Shown: positions 12,739 through 21,852, counted from the first letter of the stretch. The stretch: DNA of 64,000 nt from Aldehydirespirator sp965219165 (GCA_965219165.1 CBDCMW010000002.1:558001-622000), one strand, 5' to 3'. Program-made: numbers and translations. The notes: generated by a model from the letters alone, not told the origin.

Positions 12739-12777
12739 CGTTCCTGTCGCCGTGACGGGCGACAGGAACGACCGTTG

Positions 12778-13179
12778 TCAGGTGCCGCCGCGGGAGATTC
12801 CGGCTCGCTTCAGAACCGCGGCCGGAACGCCTACCTCGCGCCATGCGGAGTAGGTGATTCCCTTTCGGCCGCTGTAGGAGACGGCAGCTGCCGCAAATTC
12901 GTCTTCGAGCCCGCTGATGTCGATTGCCTCCGAAGGTGCGCTCAAGGTTCGCTCAAGGTCTATGCGCTCTTGGACTAGCTGGACCCGTCGTATCGGTGTT
13001 GCCGACTCGAGGGCTTCGCCGATTGCCTCGATCCGCTTTTGCATGGACTCCGCAGTGCGTCTACGGCCTGGTCGGGGTCGGTTCGATTCCAGAGCTTCGA
13101 GATATGTGCTCACGGCCCTATTCTCGGCACGCGCCTTGGCATTGGCAGCCTTGTGTTCATCTGACATGTGTCGTACCAC
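12778..13179 (-). CDS. conserved-looking hypothetical protein, 133 aa
   Basis: Not recognised. The N-terminal 30 residues are Lys/Ala/Glu-rich and helical; a charged middle helix (MQKRIEAIGEALESATPIRRVQLVQERIDLERTL) follows; the C-terminus holds a compact motif GRKGITYSAWREVGVPAAVLKRAGI that looks like a small folded or DNA-contacting domain. GTG start at 13179 sits 5 bases after AAGGAGAG. It has its own sigma70-like promoter (13220-13248) in a locally AT-richer pocket, unlike its neighbours purB and the malic enzyme, which suggests a later insertion. No function can be assigned. Confidence 0.65.
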   Translation of the reverse strand: MVRHMSDEHKAANAKARAENRAVSTYLEALESNRPRPGRRRTAESMQKRIEAIGEALESATPIRRVQLVQERIDLERTLSAPSEAIDISGLEDEFAAAAVSYSGRKGITYSAWREVGVPAAVLKRAGISRGGT

Positions 13180-13219
13180 GTATTCTCTCCTTCAATGAGA
13201 ACAACATTGCAGACGAAGC

Positions 13220-13248
13220 ATAATAGTCAAGGACTGAAACGACTACAA
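13220..13248 (-). promoter_or_regulatory. sigma70-like promoter of the 133-aa gene
   Basis: Minus strand: -35 TTGTAG (13243-13248), 17-base spacer, -10 TATTAT (13220-13225), then an AAGGAGAG ribosome site ahead of the GTG at 13179. Confidence 0.55.
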
Positions 13249-13482
13249 CTACAACTAGCCAGACTTGTTCGTGCGATGGCTCGATAGGGTTGCCGGTCAT
13301 GATCCATGCTGATTTGGATTTTCGTATCTTGCAACTATTGCAGTATTCCGTGACAACTGGAGATCTCAAGCTCAAGACTGGCCGTCGCAGTTCACGATAT
13401 GCCGACGTGAAGCATCCGGCATTCGGACCAGCAGCACCGACAGCCATCACCCTTACTGAACTCGAGTACGGAGGAATTTGAG
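13249..13482. other. AT-richer intergenic stretch before the malic enzyme
   Basis: Noticeably lower in G+C than the flanks. A 63-codon frame (13290-13481, plus strand) ends one base before the malic enzyme start, but it has no visible ribosome site or recognisable content. The GGAGG at 13470-13474 serves the malic enzyme TTG start at 13483. No RNA gene was recognised. Confidence 0.4.
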
Positions 13483-14913
13483 TTGGACACGCCCACGCCG
13501 GCCTACTCGATAACCATCAAGGTGTCGCTGGGCAACCGCCCGGGGACGCTGGGCCGCTTCGCGACCGCCATCGGCGGCGCGGGCGGCAACATCGCTGCCA
13601 TTCCGGGCTTCGAGGCCAAAGGACCGGTCGTGATGCGGGAGATCGACGTGCTCGCCAAGTCGCCCGACCACGCCCGTCACATAGTCTCTGCCGTCAGCGA
13701 CCTCGACGGTGTCACCGTGCTCGACTGGTGGGACCGAACGTTCCGTCTTCACGAGGGCGGAAAGATAGAGGTCAACGCCCTATGCCCCGTGGGCGACGCC
13801 CACGACCTGGCTATGGCGTACACGCCGGGGGTGGCCCGGGTGTGCAATGCGATCCAGCGGGAGCCGATGCTGCGCCACACCCACACGATGGTCAAGAACA
13901 TCGTTGCCATTGTGACCGACGGAACGGCCGTCCTCGGGCTGGGCGACATCGGTCCCGCCGCGGCCCTGCCAGTGATGGAAGGCAAGGCCCTGCTGTTCAA
14001 GGAGTTCGGCGGAGTGGACGCCTTTCCGGTGTGCCTCGATGTGGCCACACCCGACGAGCTTGTTGAGACGGTCATCCGCATGGCCCCCTCGTTTGGTGGG
14101 ATCAACTTGGAGGACATAGCCGCGCCCGCGGCCTTCGAGATCGAAGAGCGGCTCATCGAGGCGCTCGATATTCCCGTGTTTCACGACGACCAGCACGGCA
14201 CAGCCATCGTGACGACAGCCGCGCTCCGGAACGCTCTCAAGCTTGTCGGTAAGCAGGCTGGTGATGTGTCGGTAGTGGTCTCGGGCACCGGCGCGGCCGG
14301 GTTGGCTGTTGCAAGGATGCTCCATGATGCGGGAGTTGGCGAGATTGTGGGCGTCGATCGCGCCGGCGCGATCCACCCGGGCCGCAGCGGACTGAACGAC
14401 GCGAAGCAGTGGTTCGTGCACAACACCAATCCAGAAAGCAAGACCGGCCTGCTCTCAGAGGTCATCCGCGGTGCGGATGTGTTCGTGGGTCTGTCGGCGC
14501 CTGACCTCCTCAGTGCAGATGACGTGCGCTCCATGGCACACAATCCCATCATCTTTGCAATGGCGAATCCCGATCCAGAGATACGCCCCGAGGAGGTCGA
14601 TGGTCTGGCGGCGGTGATGGCCACTGGCCGGTCCGACTTTCCCAATCAGATAAACAACGTTCTTGCCTTTCCCGGCGTGTTCCGCGGCGCTCTCGACGCC
14701 GGTGCGACATGCATAACTGAACAAATGAAGGCAGCCGCAGCCAAAGCCATCGCTGAAGTGATCGACGAAGAGGACCTTGACCGGAACTACATCGTGCCGT
14801 CGGTCTTCGACCGGAGAGTCGCCACACGGGTGGCGACCGAAGTGGCGGTCTGCGCTGTCGCCGAGGGCTGCGTGCGCCCTCCCGCCCCGCCGGTTCCTTC
14901 AGACCGGCTCTGA
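13483..14913 (+). CDS. NAD(P)-dependent malic enzyme with N-terminal ACT domain
   Basis: 476 residues. Oxidatively decarboxylates malate to pyruvate. The N-terminal about 85 residues form an ACT-like regulatory domain (SITIKVSLGNRPGTLGRFATAI), which may bind a small effector. The catalytic part follows: AYTPGVARVC near 107-116, TDGTAVLGLGDIGP near 144-157, the catalytic Lys in GKALLFKEFGGVDAF, FHDDQHGTAIV near 232-242, and the dinucleotide-binding VVSGTGAAGLA. Start TTG at 13483 is 8 bases after GGAGG. Convergent with ilvD, 13 bases away. Confidence 0.93.
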   Translation: MDTPTPAYSITIKVSLGNRPGTLGRFATAIGGAGGNIAAIPGFEAKGPVVMREIDVLAKSPDHARHIVSAVSDLDGVTVLDWWDRTFRLHEGGKIEVNALCPVGDAHDLAMAYTPGVARVCNAIQREPMLRHTHTMVKNIVAIVTDGTAVLGLGDIGPAAALPVMEGKALLFKEFGGVDAFPVCLDVATPDELVETVIRMAPSFGGINLEDIAAPAAFEIEERLIEALDIPVFHDDQHGTAIVTTAALRNALKLVGKQAGDVSVVVSGTGAAGLAVARMLHDAGVGEIVGVDRAGAIHPGRSGLNDAKQWFVHNTNPESKTGLLSEVIRGADVFVGLSAPDLLSADDVRSMAHNPIIFAMANPDPEIRPEEVDGLAAVMATGRSDFPNQINNVLAFPGVFRGALDAGATCITEQMKAAAAKAIAEVIDEEDLDRNYIVPSVFDRRVATRVATEVAVCAVAEGCVRPPAPPVPSDRL

Positions 14914-14926
14914 CTCGCCAGATCCG

Positions 14927-16780
14927 CTAGACGCCGAGACGGTCAACGTCGCGCACTGCGCCCTTGTCGGCGGATGTGGCCATCGCGGCGTAGGCCCGCA
15001 GCGCCGCTGAGACTTGGCGCTGGCGGGTCCGGGGCCTCCAGCCGCCCTCGCGTGCGTCCTCCGCGGCCCGGCGCCGCTCCAGTTCGGCATCGTCCACTCT
15101 GAGGTTGACCGTGCGGTTCGGAATGTCGATGTCGATCATGTCACCGTCGCGGATCAGCCCGATCGCTCCGCCCTCGGCTGCCTCGGGCGAGGCGTGGCCG
15201 ACGGACAGGCCCGACGTTCCGCCCGAGAACCGGCCGTCGGTGAACAGAGCGCACTGCTCGCCGAGGCCGCGGGACTTGATGTACGACGTCGGGTAGAGCA
15301 TCTCCTGCATGCCGGGCCCGCCGCGGGGACCCTCGTATCGCACGATCACGACGTCGCCGGCCTGTATCCCGCTCTCGGAGTCGAGGATGCCGTCGCAGGC
15401 CTCATCCTGGCTCTCGAACACCCGGGCCGGTCCGGAGAACTTGAAGATCGACTCGTCGACGCCGGCTGTCTTCACGATGCAGCCGTCGATGGCGATGTTC
15501 CCGTACAGCACGGCGAGCCCGCCGTCGGCGCTGTAGGGCTCGGCGACGGTTCGGATACAGCCGTGTCTCCTGTCCAGGTCGAGCGTGGGCCACCTCTCGG
15601 CCTGGCTGAATGCCTGCTGGGTGGGGATGCCGCCCGGGCCCGCCCGGAAGAACTCCGCCACGTCGCTTGACGGCGAGCGCATCACGTCCCACACCTCCAG
15701 GGCGTCGGCCAGCGTGGCCGAGTGCACGGTCGGAAGCGACGTGTCGAGCAGCCCGCCCCGGTCGAGCTCGCCCAGGATGCCCATGATGCCCCCGGCGCGG
15801 TGCACGTCCTCGACATGGAACTCCTGCGTGGAGGGTGCCACCTTGCAGATGTTGGGGGTGCTGCGGCTCAGCCGGTCGATGTCGGCCATGGTGAAGTCGA
15901 TCTCGCCCTCGCGGGCGGCGGCCAGGATGTGCAGGACGGTGTTGGTGGAGCCGCCCATGGCGATGTCCAGGCGCATGGCGTTCTCGAAGGCGGTCTTGGT
16001 GGCGATCGAGCGGGGCAGCACCGACTCGTCGTCCTTCTCGTAGCAGCGGCGCGCTAGGTCCACGACCCGCCGACCCGCCTCACAGAACAGCTCGCGCCGG
16101 TCCGCGTGGGTCGCCAGCGTCGTGCCGTTGCCGGGCAGTGACAGCCCCAGCGCCTCGGTCAGGCAGTTCATCGAGTTGGCCGTGAACATGCCCGAGCACG
16201 ACCCGCACGTCGGGCAGGCCGAGCGCTCCATCTCCAGCAGGTCCTCGTCGCTGACGGAAGTGTCGCCCGCGGAGATCATGGGGTTGATCAGGTCGAGCTT
16301 CACGTTCACTCCGGCCAGCTTCGTCTTGCCCGCCTCCATCGGTCCGCCCGACACGAAGACCGTCGGCACGTTGAGCCGCATGGCGGCTATGAGCATTCCG
16401 GGGGTGATCTTGTCGCAGTTGGAGATGCACACCAACGCGTCGGCGCAGTGGGCGTTGACCATGTACTCCACCGAGTCGGCGATCAGGTCGCGGCTCGGGA
16501 GGCTGTAGAGCATCCCGTGGTGGCCCATGGCGATGCCGTCGTCCACGGCGATCGTGTTGAACTCCTTGGCCACCCCGCCGACGGCCTCGATCTCGCGGGC
16601 CACCAGTTGGCCGAGATCCTTGAGATGGACGTGGCCCGGCACGAACTGGGTGAAGGAGTTGGCCACGGCGACGATCGGCTTGTCGAAGTCGTCGTCGGTC
16701 ATGCCGGTGGCCCGCCACAGAGCGCGGGCGCCAGCCATGTTCCGGCCCTGGGTGGTGGTGTGCGATCGGAGCTGCGGCAT
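14927..16780 (-). CDS. ilvD: dihydroxy-acid dehydratase
   Basis: 617 residues. Iron-sulfur dehydratase of valine/isoleucine synthesis, converting 2,3-dihydroxy-3-methyl acids to 2-keto acids. Cluster cysteines appear in ISNCDKITPGM near 119-129 and ACPTCGSCSGMFTANSMNCL near 188-207; GGSTNTVLHILA near 276 and DGRFSGGTSGLSVGH near 510 are family signatures. Length is typical of the long IlvD form. Monocistronic on the minus strand. Confidence 0.96.
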   Translation of the reverse strand: MPQLRSHTTTQGRNMAGARALWRATGMTDDDFDKPIVAVANSFTQFVPGHVHLKDLGQLVAREIEAVGGVAKEFNTIAVDDGIAMGHHGMLYSLPSRDLIADSVEYMVNAHCADALVCISNCDKITPGMLIAAMRLNVPTVFVSGGPMEAGKTKLAGVNVKLDLINPMISAGDTSVSDEDLLEMERSACPTCGSCSGMFTANSMNCLTEALGLSLPGNGTTLATHADRRELFCEAGRRVVDLARRCYEKDDESVLPRSIATKTAFENAMRLDIAMGGSTNTVLHILAAAREGEIDFTMADIDRLSRSTPNICKVAPSTQEFHVEDVHRAGGIMGILGELDRGGLLDTSLPTVHSATLADALEVWDVMRSPSSDVAEFFRAGPGGIPTQQAFSQAERWPTLDLDRRHGCIRTVAEPYSADGGLAVLYGNIAIDGCIVKTAGVDESIFKFSGPARVFESQDEACDGILDSESGIQAGDVVIVRYEGPRGGPGMQEMLYPTSYIKSRGLGEQCALFTDGRFSGGTSGLSVGHASPEAAEGGAIGLIRDGDMIDIDIPNRTVNLRVDDAELERRRAAEDAREGGWRPRTRQRQVSAALRAYAAMATSADKGAVRDVDRLGV

Positions 16781-16789
16781 GGACCTACA

Positions 16790-17835
16790 CTACCGAGCCG
16801 TTGCCCACGAATCTTGCGGTTCTGCTGTTCCGGAGCGCCAGACGCTGCCAGTCGGGTAGGCGAAGGCGGCTGCGGTCCCGGGCCGGAAGGCGGTTCCCGC
16901 GCCTGGTTGGGTGGGCAGCCGGTAGCGGCCTGCGGTGACCTTGACGGGTTGGGCCATGTGTTCGTGGAGGTGGTGGACGTACTCGAGGGCGAGCTGTCGG
17001 GGGTCGGCGGCGACGCTCATGGCGTTGAAGAAGGCGAAGTGCTGGACGGCCTCGCACAGGCCGACGCCGCCAGCGTGGGGGATGATGTCGACTCCGGCGT
17101 GGCCAACGCAGTGTCCGACCCTGATGCGCTGCGGGCGATCTTGAGCCGCCGCCGGTCGTCGTCGAGGTCGGCGCCGACTTTGAGCTTGATCGTCGTGAAG
17201 CCCTCCGCTACGGCTTCGCGGCACAGCCGGTCGAGCTTGTCGTCGCTGTAGCCCAACCAGCCGGGCGACGTGGTGTACGCGGCCAGACCGTCACGGCGAA
17301 GCTCGGCGATGCGGCTGTCGCGCTCACCGCGGCGCTCCTCCAGGATCTCGCGGGCCAAGGCTGGATCAAGGAAGTCCGACAAGTACGTCCAGTCGACGAG
17401 CGCCACTAACTCTGCAGGCTCCAGGTTCACCAGGGCGGACCACAGGGGTCGTCCTTCCCGTTTGGAGCGAAGGTCCCAGACTGCATTCATGACCGCGCCC
17501 ACGGCCATGTGCATGACGCCTTTGTCGGGTCCCAGCCAGCGCAGTTGGCTATCCCAGCTGAGTTCTCGGTTGATGGCGCCGGGGTCCTCCAGCAGGCCGT
17601 CGAGGCCGCGGCCCACGAGGCGGTCAGCGGCCGTAGCTACCGCGGCGGCCTGTACGTCATTGCCCCGTCCGATGGTGAACACGAAGCTGCAGCCGGTGAG
17701 CCGCGGCTCCGATGTGGACAGCTCGAGGTAGGCCGCCGAGTAGTCGGGGTCGGGGTTCATCGCGTCGGAGCCGTCGAGGGTCCGGCTGGTGGGGAACCGA
17801 AGGTCGGTCACCGTGGCAGCTGTGATCGACGCCAT
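16790..17835 (-). pseudogene. L-fuconate dehydratase, internally deleted and frameshifted
   Basis: Enolase-superfamily gene of L-fucose breakdown (L-fuconate to 2-keto-3-deoxy-L-fuconate), now broken. From ATG 17835 the frame gives a good first half: WLGPDKGVMHMAVGAVMNAV, AYTTSPGWLGYSDD and the catalytic-lysine strand TTIKLKVGADLDDD. It continues as RRLKIARSASGSDTAL, then loses homology near 17085-17110. The C-terminal end resumes in another frame as IIPHAGGVGLCEAVQHFAFF and EYVHHLHEHMAQPV, ending at 16790. About 100-110 residues are missing between, including the metal-binding Asp/Glu strands (DANQ, EEPT and ATGE regions in relatives). The gene is therefore probably inactive. It is divergent from the aldo/keto reductase of the same pathway. 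Confidence 0.85.
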
Positions 17836-17841
17836 CGCATC

Positions 17842-17875
17842 CGAACCTATAGGCAACTCGACGGCTGTAGGTTCG
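17842..17875. promoter_or_regulatory. inverted repeat in the divergent fuconate dehydratase/aldo-keto reductase promoter
   Basis: CGAACCTA (17842-17849) and its exact complement TAGGTTCG (17868-17875) flank an 18-base centre in the 48-base gap between the two divergent genes. The position suits a shared operator. An additional CCTATAGG palindrome overlaps the left arm. Confidence 0.45.
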
Positions 17876-17883
17876 AGGTTCCT

Positions 17884-18825
17884 ATGGTCGGGTCCACTCT
17901 GTTGCCTGCTGTCGGTCTAGGAACCGCACCATTGGGAGGGCTCTACAGAGGGGTGGCTCCCGAAGATGCCGCCGCGGCGGTGGCGGCCGCCGTGGAAACG
18001 GGCTACCGGTACTTCGACACCGCGCCCCTGTACGGACACGGCGCGGCAGAACGCGCTCTCGGCCGCGGCTTGGAGGCTTGCGACACTGACGTCGCGGTGT
18101 CGACCAAGGTCGGGCGAATCATCGACGAGGACGCGCCCAGGCCCGCGGGAGACATGTTCGCCGGCGCAGCCGGCGCGGCGTATTGGGATTTCTCTGCCGA
18201 CGGGGTGTGCCGGTCGCTGGAGGCGAGCCTGCAGCGGCTGGGCCGCTCCTACATCGATGTCGTGTACATACACGACCCCGACAACCATGCTCGTCAGGCC
18301 CTGGACGAGGCCTACCCGGCACTGGAGCGCCTGAGGGCCGAGGGTGTGCTGGGCGCGGTCGGGGTGGGAATGAACGAACCCAATCTCCCAACCCGGTTCG
18401 TGACCGAGACCGACATCGACGCAGTGCTCATCGCAGGCCGCTACACGCTGCTGGACCAAACCGCCGAACAGAAGCTCTTCGGAGCGGCCGCGGCCCGAGG
18501 AGTCCACGTAGTGGCTGCAGGCGTCTACAACTCCGGGATCCTCACCGGCAGCGAGGAAGACCCCCACTACGACTACGCCGCGGCCCCGCCGGAGATCGTG
18601 TCGCGAGTCCGGAGGCTGCAGGCGGTGTGCGACGGTTTCGGCGTGCCGCTGCCGGTGGCCGCGGTCCAGTTCGTCAGCCGTCACCGAGGGGTCGACACGG
18701 TGCTGTTGGGCGCTCGCAGCTCCGTCGAGGCCGCCGAGAACTGGTCCCATGCCCACAGCAGCCTGCCCGACGACCTGTGGCTCGCCCTCGATGGGATCAT
18801 CAACGAGGCCGACGATGTGGATTGA
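17884..18825 (+). CDS. aldo/keto reductase, probable L-fucose (aldose) 1-dehydrogenase
   Basis: 313 residues of the aldo/keto reductase superfamily (cytoplasmic, NAD(P)-linked). Features: GLGTAPLGGLYRGV near 11-24, the catalytic Asp/Tyr segment YFDTAPLYGHGAAERALG near 43-60, catalytic Lys in VSTKVGR, the VYIHDPD strand near 127-133 (catalytic His) and a C-terminal HRGVDTVLLGARS cofactor-binding segment. The subgroup resembles D-threo-aldose/L-fucose dehydrogenases. The next gene encodes a lactonase-type amidohydrolase and the divergent gene is a fuconate dehydratase relic, supporting fucose to fuconolactone oxidation. The frame is open upstream of 17884 but without family sequence. Confidence 0.85.
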   Translation: MVGSTLLPAVGLGTAPLGGLYRGVAPEDAAAAVAAAVETGYRYFDTAPLYGHGAAERALGRGLEACDTDVAVSTKVGRIIDEDAPRPAGDMFAGAAGAAYWDFSADGVCRSLEASLQRLGRSYIDVVYIHDPDNHARQALDEAYPALERLRAEGVLGAVGVGMNEPNLPTRFVTETDIDAVLIAGRYTLLDQTAEQKLFGAAAARGVHVVAAGVYNSGILTGSEEDPHYDYAAAPPEIVSRVRRLQAVCDGFGVPLPVAAVQFVSRHRGVDTVLLGARSSVEAAENWSHAHSSLPDDLWLALDGIINEADDVD

Positions 18826-19648
18826 CGCCCACCACCATGTCTGGGACCCGTCAGTGAGGCCCCAGACCTGGATGGACCCGAGCTGGCCCATCAACCGCGC
18901 CTTCGACGCCGAAGACCTGCGCGTCGCGATCAAGAACACTCCCGTCGAAGCCACCGTCGTGGTGCAGACGGAGCCGAGCATCGAGGAAACCGCCGAGATG
19001 CTCGACCTTGCCGCCGCCGACCCGCTGATGGTCGGGGTCGTGGGCTGGCTCGATCTCCACGATGACGTGAGCCGCCAACTCGACCAGCTAGGAGCCTCTC
19101 ATGCGGACGAGTTCCTCATCGGCGCGCGGCACCAGGCCGAGTCCGAGCCTGACCCGGAGTGGCTGAGCGCCGATGCTGTCGCGGCGTCCGTGCGCTCTCT
19201 CGGTCGCCGCGGTCTCGCCTACGACCTGCTCGTCAAGCCCCACCAGCTCGCCTCCGCCATCGACCTGGCCCGGGCCACTCAGCACACGACCCGGTTGGTG
19301 CTGGACCATTGCGCCAAACCGCCCATCGGCTCAGACCTCGCGGACTGGGCCCGATCCATCCACAGACTGGCTGGCTTCGACCACGTCGCCTGCAAACTGT
19401 CGGGGCTGGTCACAGAGGCCGACTGGACAACATGGACCCCTGCGGACCTCACGCCCGTTGCCGACATCGTCCTGGAGTCGTTCGGCCCTGACAGGACCAT
19501 GTTCGGATCAGACTGGCCCGTGTGCCTGCTCGCAGCCACGTACCGTGAAGTCACAGATGCCGCCGACACAATGACAGAGAGCCTCAGCGACCACGAGCGA
19601 GGCCGGCTGTTCGCGGGCACCGCGCGCGAGTGGTACAGCCTGAAGTGA
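18815..19648 (+). CDS. amidohydrolase family 2, probable L-fuconolactonase
   Basis: 277 residues of the amidohydrolase_2 fold. Metal-site motif IDAHHHVWDP at residues 3-12, RLVLDHCAKPPIG near 164-176, MFGSDWPVC near 229-237 with the conserved Asp. These match L-fuconolactone/L-rhamnono-lactone hydrolases. Start ATG 18815 overlaps the aldo/keto reductase end by 11 bases, so they are one operon: dehydrogenase then lactonase. With the dehydratase broken, the product L-fuconate would need another exit or another dehydratase elsewhere in the genome. Confidence 0.86.
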   Translation: MWIDAHHHVWDPSVRPQTWMDPSWPINRAFDAEDLRVAIKNTPVEATVVVQTEPSIEETAEMLDLAAADPLMVGVVGWLDLHDDVSRQLDQLGASHADEFLIGARHQAESEPDPEWLSADAVAASVRSLGRRGLAYDLLVKPHQLASAIDLARATQHTTRLVLDHCAKPPIGSDLADWARSIHRLAGFDHVACKLSGLVTEADWTTWTPADLTPVADIVLESFGPDRTMFGSDWPVCLLAATYREVTDAADTMTESLSDHERGRLFAGTAREWYSLK

Positions 19649-19657
19649 GGAACGGAC

Positions 19658-19672
19658 GCGCCCTCGAGGCGC
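19658..19672. terminator. short GC hairpin between convergent genes
   Basis: GCGCC (19658-19662) pairs with GGCGC (19668-19672) across a five-base loop, just after the lactonase stop and before the end of the minus-strand fused deacetylase-kinase gene. A second small hairpin GGGAC-AAC-GTCCC lies at 19747-19759. Neither has a T-run, so termination is a guess. Confidence 0.3.
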
Positions 19673-19771
19673 CCCCAGCGAGCCAGCAAGAGCGCCGATC
19701 CGCTCCTTTCACCGCCAGAGGTTCCGACCGCAATCCCCTCTGCCCAGGGACAACGTCCCCGGTTGTCACCG

Positions 19772-21847
19772 CTAGCGGCGGTGCGAGGTCTGCAGGACGC
19801 TGTGCAGTGCCGCTCCGACGATCCCACTGTGGTCGCCGTGCGCGGCCAGGACCATGGACGGCGGATCTCGCAGAGGCGCCAGCAGAGCTGTGAGCCGCAA
19901 CTCAAGGGCCTCCAGCAGGGCACATCCCGCGTTCGAGACGCCCCCTCCGAGCACAATGATCTCTGGATCATCCAAGCACACGGCGGCGGCGAGGCCTTGG
20001 GCCAGAGCGCTTGTGGCCTCGGACCAGACCCGCGCCGCGACGGGATCGTCACGGGACGCGGCGACGATCTGCTCGGCCGTGACGGTCACCCCGGTCTCGC
20101 GACGGTAGGCGTCGCTCATTGCTCGTGCGGATGCCACCGACTCGAGGGGCCGACCCTCGTACCCGATCGGAATGAACCCCATCTCGCCTGCCAGCCGTGA
20201 GTCGCCTCGATTAGTGCTGGCCCGGGTGAACAAGCGGGCAGCCACGCCTGTGCCCACGGACACGTAGAGCATCGACTCGGTTCCGACGCCACTGCCGGTC
20301 TCCCACTCGGCCAGGGCCGCAAGGTAGACGTCGTGCTCCACCGCGACCGGCAGGTCAAGGTCCCGGCCCACTGCGGCGGCTACGTCGATGTTGTACCACC
20401 CGAGGTTCGTTGCTTCGATCACGACGCCGGCTGGACCGTCAACGATGCCGGCGCAGCCGATCCCCACACCGCCGATATCGGCGCCGGCGGTGCACAGGAG
20501 AGCCTCGATCGTGTCACGGACCTCTGCGAGCACCTCCGCGGCTGGCCGGTCCCGGCCGGTTTCGCCCTGTCGAACTGGGCCGAGGCTGACGCCGTCGAAG
20601 ACAGCGGCCTTGAACGCGGTGCCGCCGATGTCGACTCCGATGGCGACCGGAGCTGACGCTGCGGATGCCAGCCCGGTGTCGGGCGATGCGGGCTGGGTGA
20701 TGTTGATGTTCTCGACTCGGCGAAATGCGATCTTGCCCTCGATGATGGTGACTACCGGTCGAAGCTGCGTGTCGACTATCGCGATGTCGGCCCGCCGGCC
20801 GGGTGAGAGCCGCCCGCGGTCGGCGTCACCGAGCAGGTCGGCCGGGTTCGTAGAGGTGATCGCGGCCAGTTCGTCCCAGGTGGCGCCGGTGACGTCCCGG
20901 GTTCGTCGCACGGCGTCGGGCATGGTGACGAGCGATCCAGCGAGGCGGCCGTGTTCGTTGCGGGCCGTCTCGCCGCACTGGACCCTCACGCCGCCGATGG
21001 GATAGGCGCCTGCCGGCGCGCCCATCCCGGCCATGGCGTCGGTGACCAGGCAGATGCGCCCAGGCCCTGCCAGGCGCCAGGCGAGCCGGATCGCGTCATC
21101 GGCCAAGTGGTGACCGTCGGCGATGAGCGACACGTAGGCCTCGTGGTGCAGGAGCGCCACTCCGGCTGCGCCGATCTCTCGGTGGCGCAGCGGGCCCATC
21201 CCGTTGAAGAGATGGGTGAACGCTGACGCGCCGGCGTCGAGGGCCTCCAATGTTTGGGCGGCGGTCGCGCTCGTGTGCCCGAGCGAGACCGAGACTCCCG
21301 CCCGGACGAGCCGCGCTATCGAGCGGGCGGCGTTCCGGACCTCGGGAGCGAGGGTCACCATGGCGACGGCGTCGGCCTCGGCGCCGAGTTCGTCTGCAAG
21401 GCGGTCGGCATCGCCGAGCAACTCCGTGAGCGGGTGGGTCCCGGCCCGGCCCGGGGCAAGTGCAGGGCCCTCAACATGGAGGCCCAGGGGCTGTGCACCC
21501 GTGTAGCTGGCGGGCCGGACCCTGATGGCGGAGTACGCGGCGCGGCGCTGCTGGTAGGGAGAGGTGATCACCGTCGGCAAGAATGCGGTCACGCCGTGGC
21601 TCGGCAGCCGCTCGCCGATGGTCCACATGGCCGACGGATCGGTGGTGATGTCGTGGCCGAAGGCGCCGTTGAGCTGTAGATCGATGAACCCGGGCAGCGC
21701 CACGTGGGGCGTGAAGTCCAAGTCCTCTTCGGCTAGGACTCGGTCGGGGCGATGCGGCGCCACCTCGGCGATGCACCCGGAGGCGATGAGGAGGCAGCCT
21801 CGGTAGAGCCCGCCCCTGCCGTTCGGCAGCATGGCGACTACTCGCAT
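19772..21847 (-). CDS. fusion: N-acetyl-hexosamine-6-phosphate deacetylase + ROK sugar kinase
   Basis: 691 residues in one uninterrupted frame. Residues 1 to about 385 are a NagA/AgaA deacetylase: LPGFIDLQLNGAFGHD, LHVEGPALAPGR, SLGHTSATAAQ, THLFNGMGPLRH and CLVTDAMAGMG supply metal ligands and the catalytic Asp. After a short linker (about 386-397) a ROK kinase begins with AIGVDIGGTAFKAAVFDG, then GIGCAGIVDGPAG, VEHDVYLAALAEWE, SVGTGVAA and IIVLGGGVSNA. The ROK zinc motif CxCGxxGC is absent (GEMGFIPIGYEGRP in its place). The two halves catalyse consecutive steps: phosphorylation of N-acetylgalactosamine or N-acetylglucosamine, then deacetylation. ATG at 21847 is chosen because NagA homology (MRVVAMLPNG) starts there. 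It follows the aldolase gene by 5 bases. Confidence 0.9.
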   Translation of the reverse strand: MRVVAMLPNGRGGLYRGCLLIASGCIAEVAPHRPDRVLAEEDLDFTPHVALPGFIDLQLNGAFGHDITTDPSAMWTIGERLPSHGVTAFLPTVITSPYQQRRAAYSAIRVRPASYTGAQPLGLHVEGPALAPGRAGTHPLTELLGDADRLADELGAEADAVAMVTLAPEVRNAARSIARLVRAGVSVSLGHTSATAAQTLEALDAGASAFTHLFNGMGPLRHREIGAAGVALLHHEAYVSLIADGHHLADDAIRLAWRLAGPGRICLVTDAMAGMGAPAGAYPIGGVRVQCGETARNEHGRLAGSLVTMPDAVRRTRDVTGATWDELAAITSTNPADLLGDADRGRLSPGRRADIAIVDTQLRPVVTIIEGKIAFRRVENINITQPASPDTGLASAASAPVAIGVDIGGTAFKAAVFDGVSLGPVRQGETGRDRPAAEVLAEVRDTIEALLCTAGADIGGVGIGCAGIVDGPAGVVIEATNLGWYNIDVAAAVGRDLDLPVAVEHDVYLAALAEWETGSGVGTESMLYVSVGTGVAARLFTRASTNRGDSRLAGEMGFIPIGYEGRPLESVASARAMSDAYRRETGVTVTAEQIVAASRDDPVAARVWSEATSALAQGLAAAVCLDDPEIIVLGGGVSNAGCALLEALELRLTALLAPLRDPPSMVLAAHGDHSGIVGAALHSVLQTSHRR

Positions 21848-21852
21848 CTGCT

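Noticed and set aside
13290..13481. 63-codon frame before the malic enzyme
   Set aside because: No visible ribosome site, no recognisable motif; its end position next to the TTG start may be chance.
16622..16800. Possible rRNA or mobile-element signals around the broken dehydratase
   Set aside because: No transposase frame, terminal inverted repeat or target duplication was found; the damage looks like a simple deletion.
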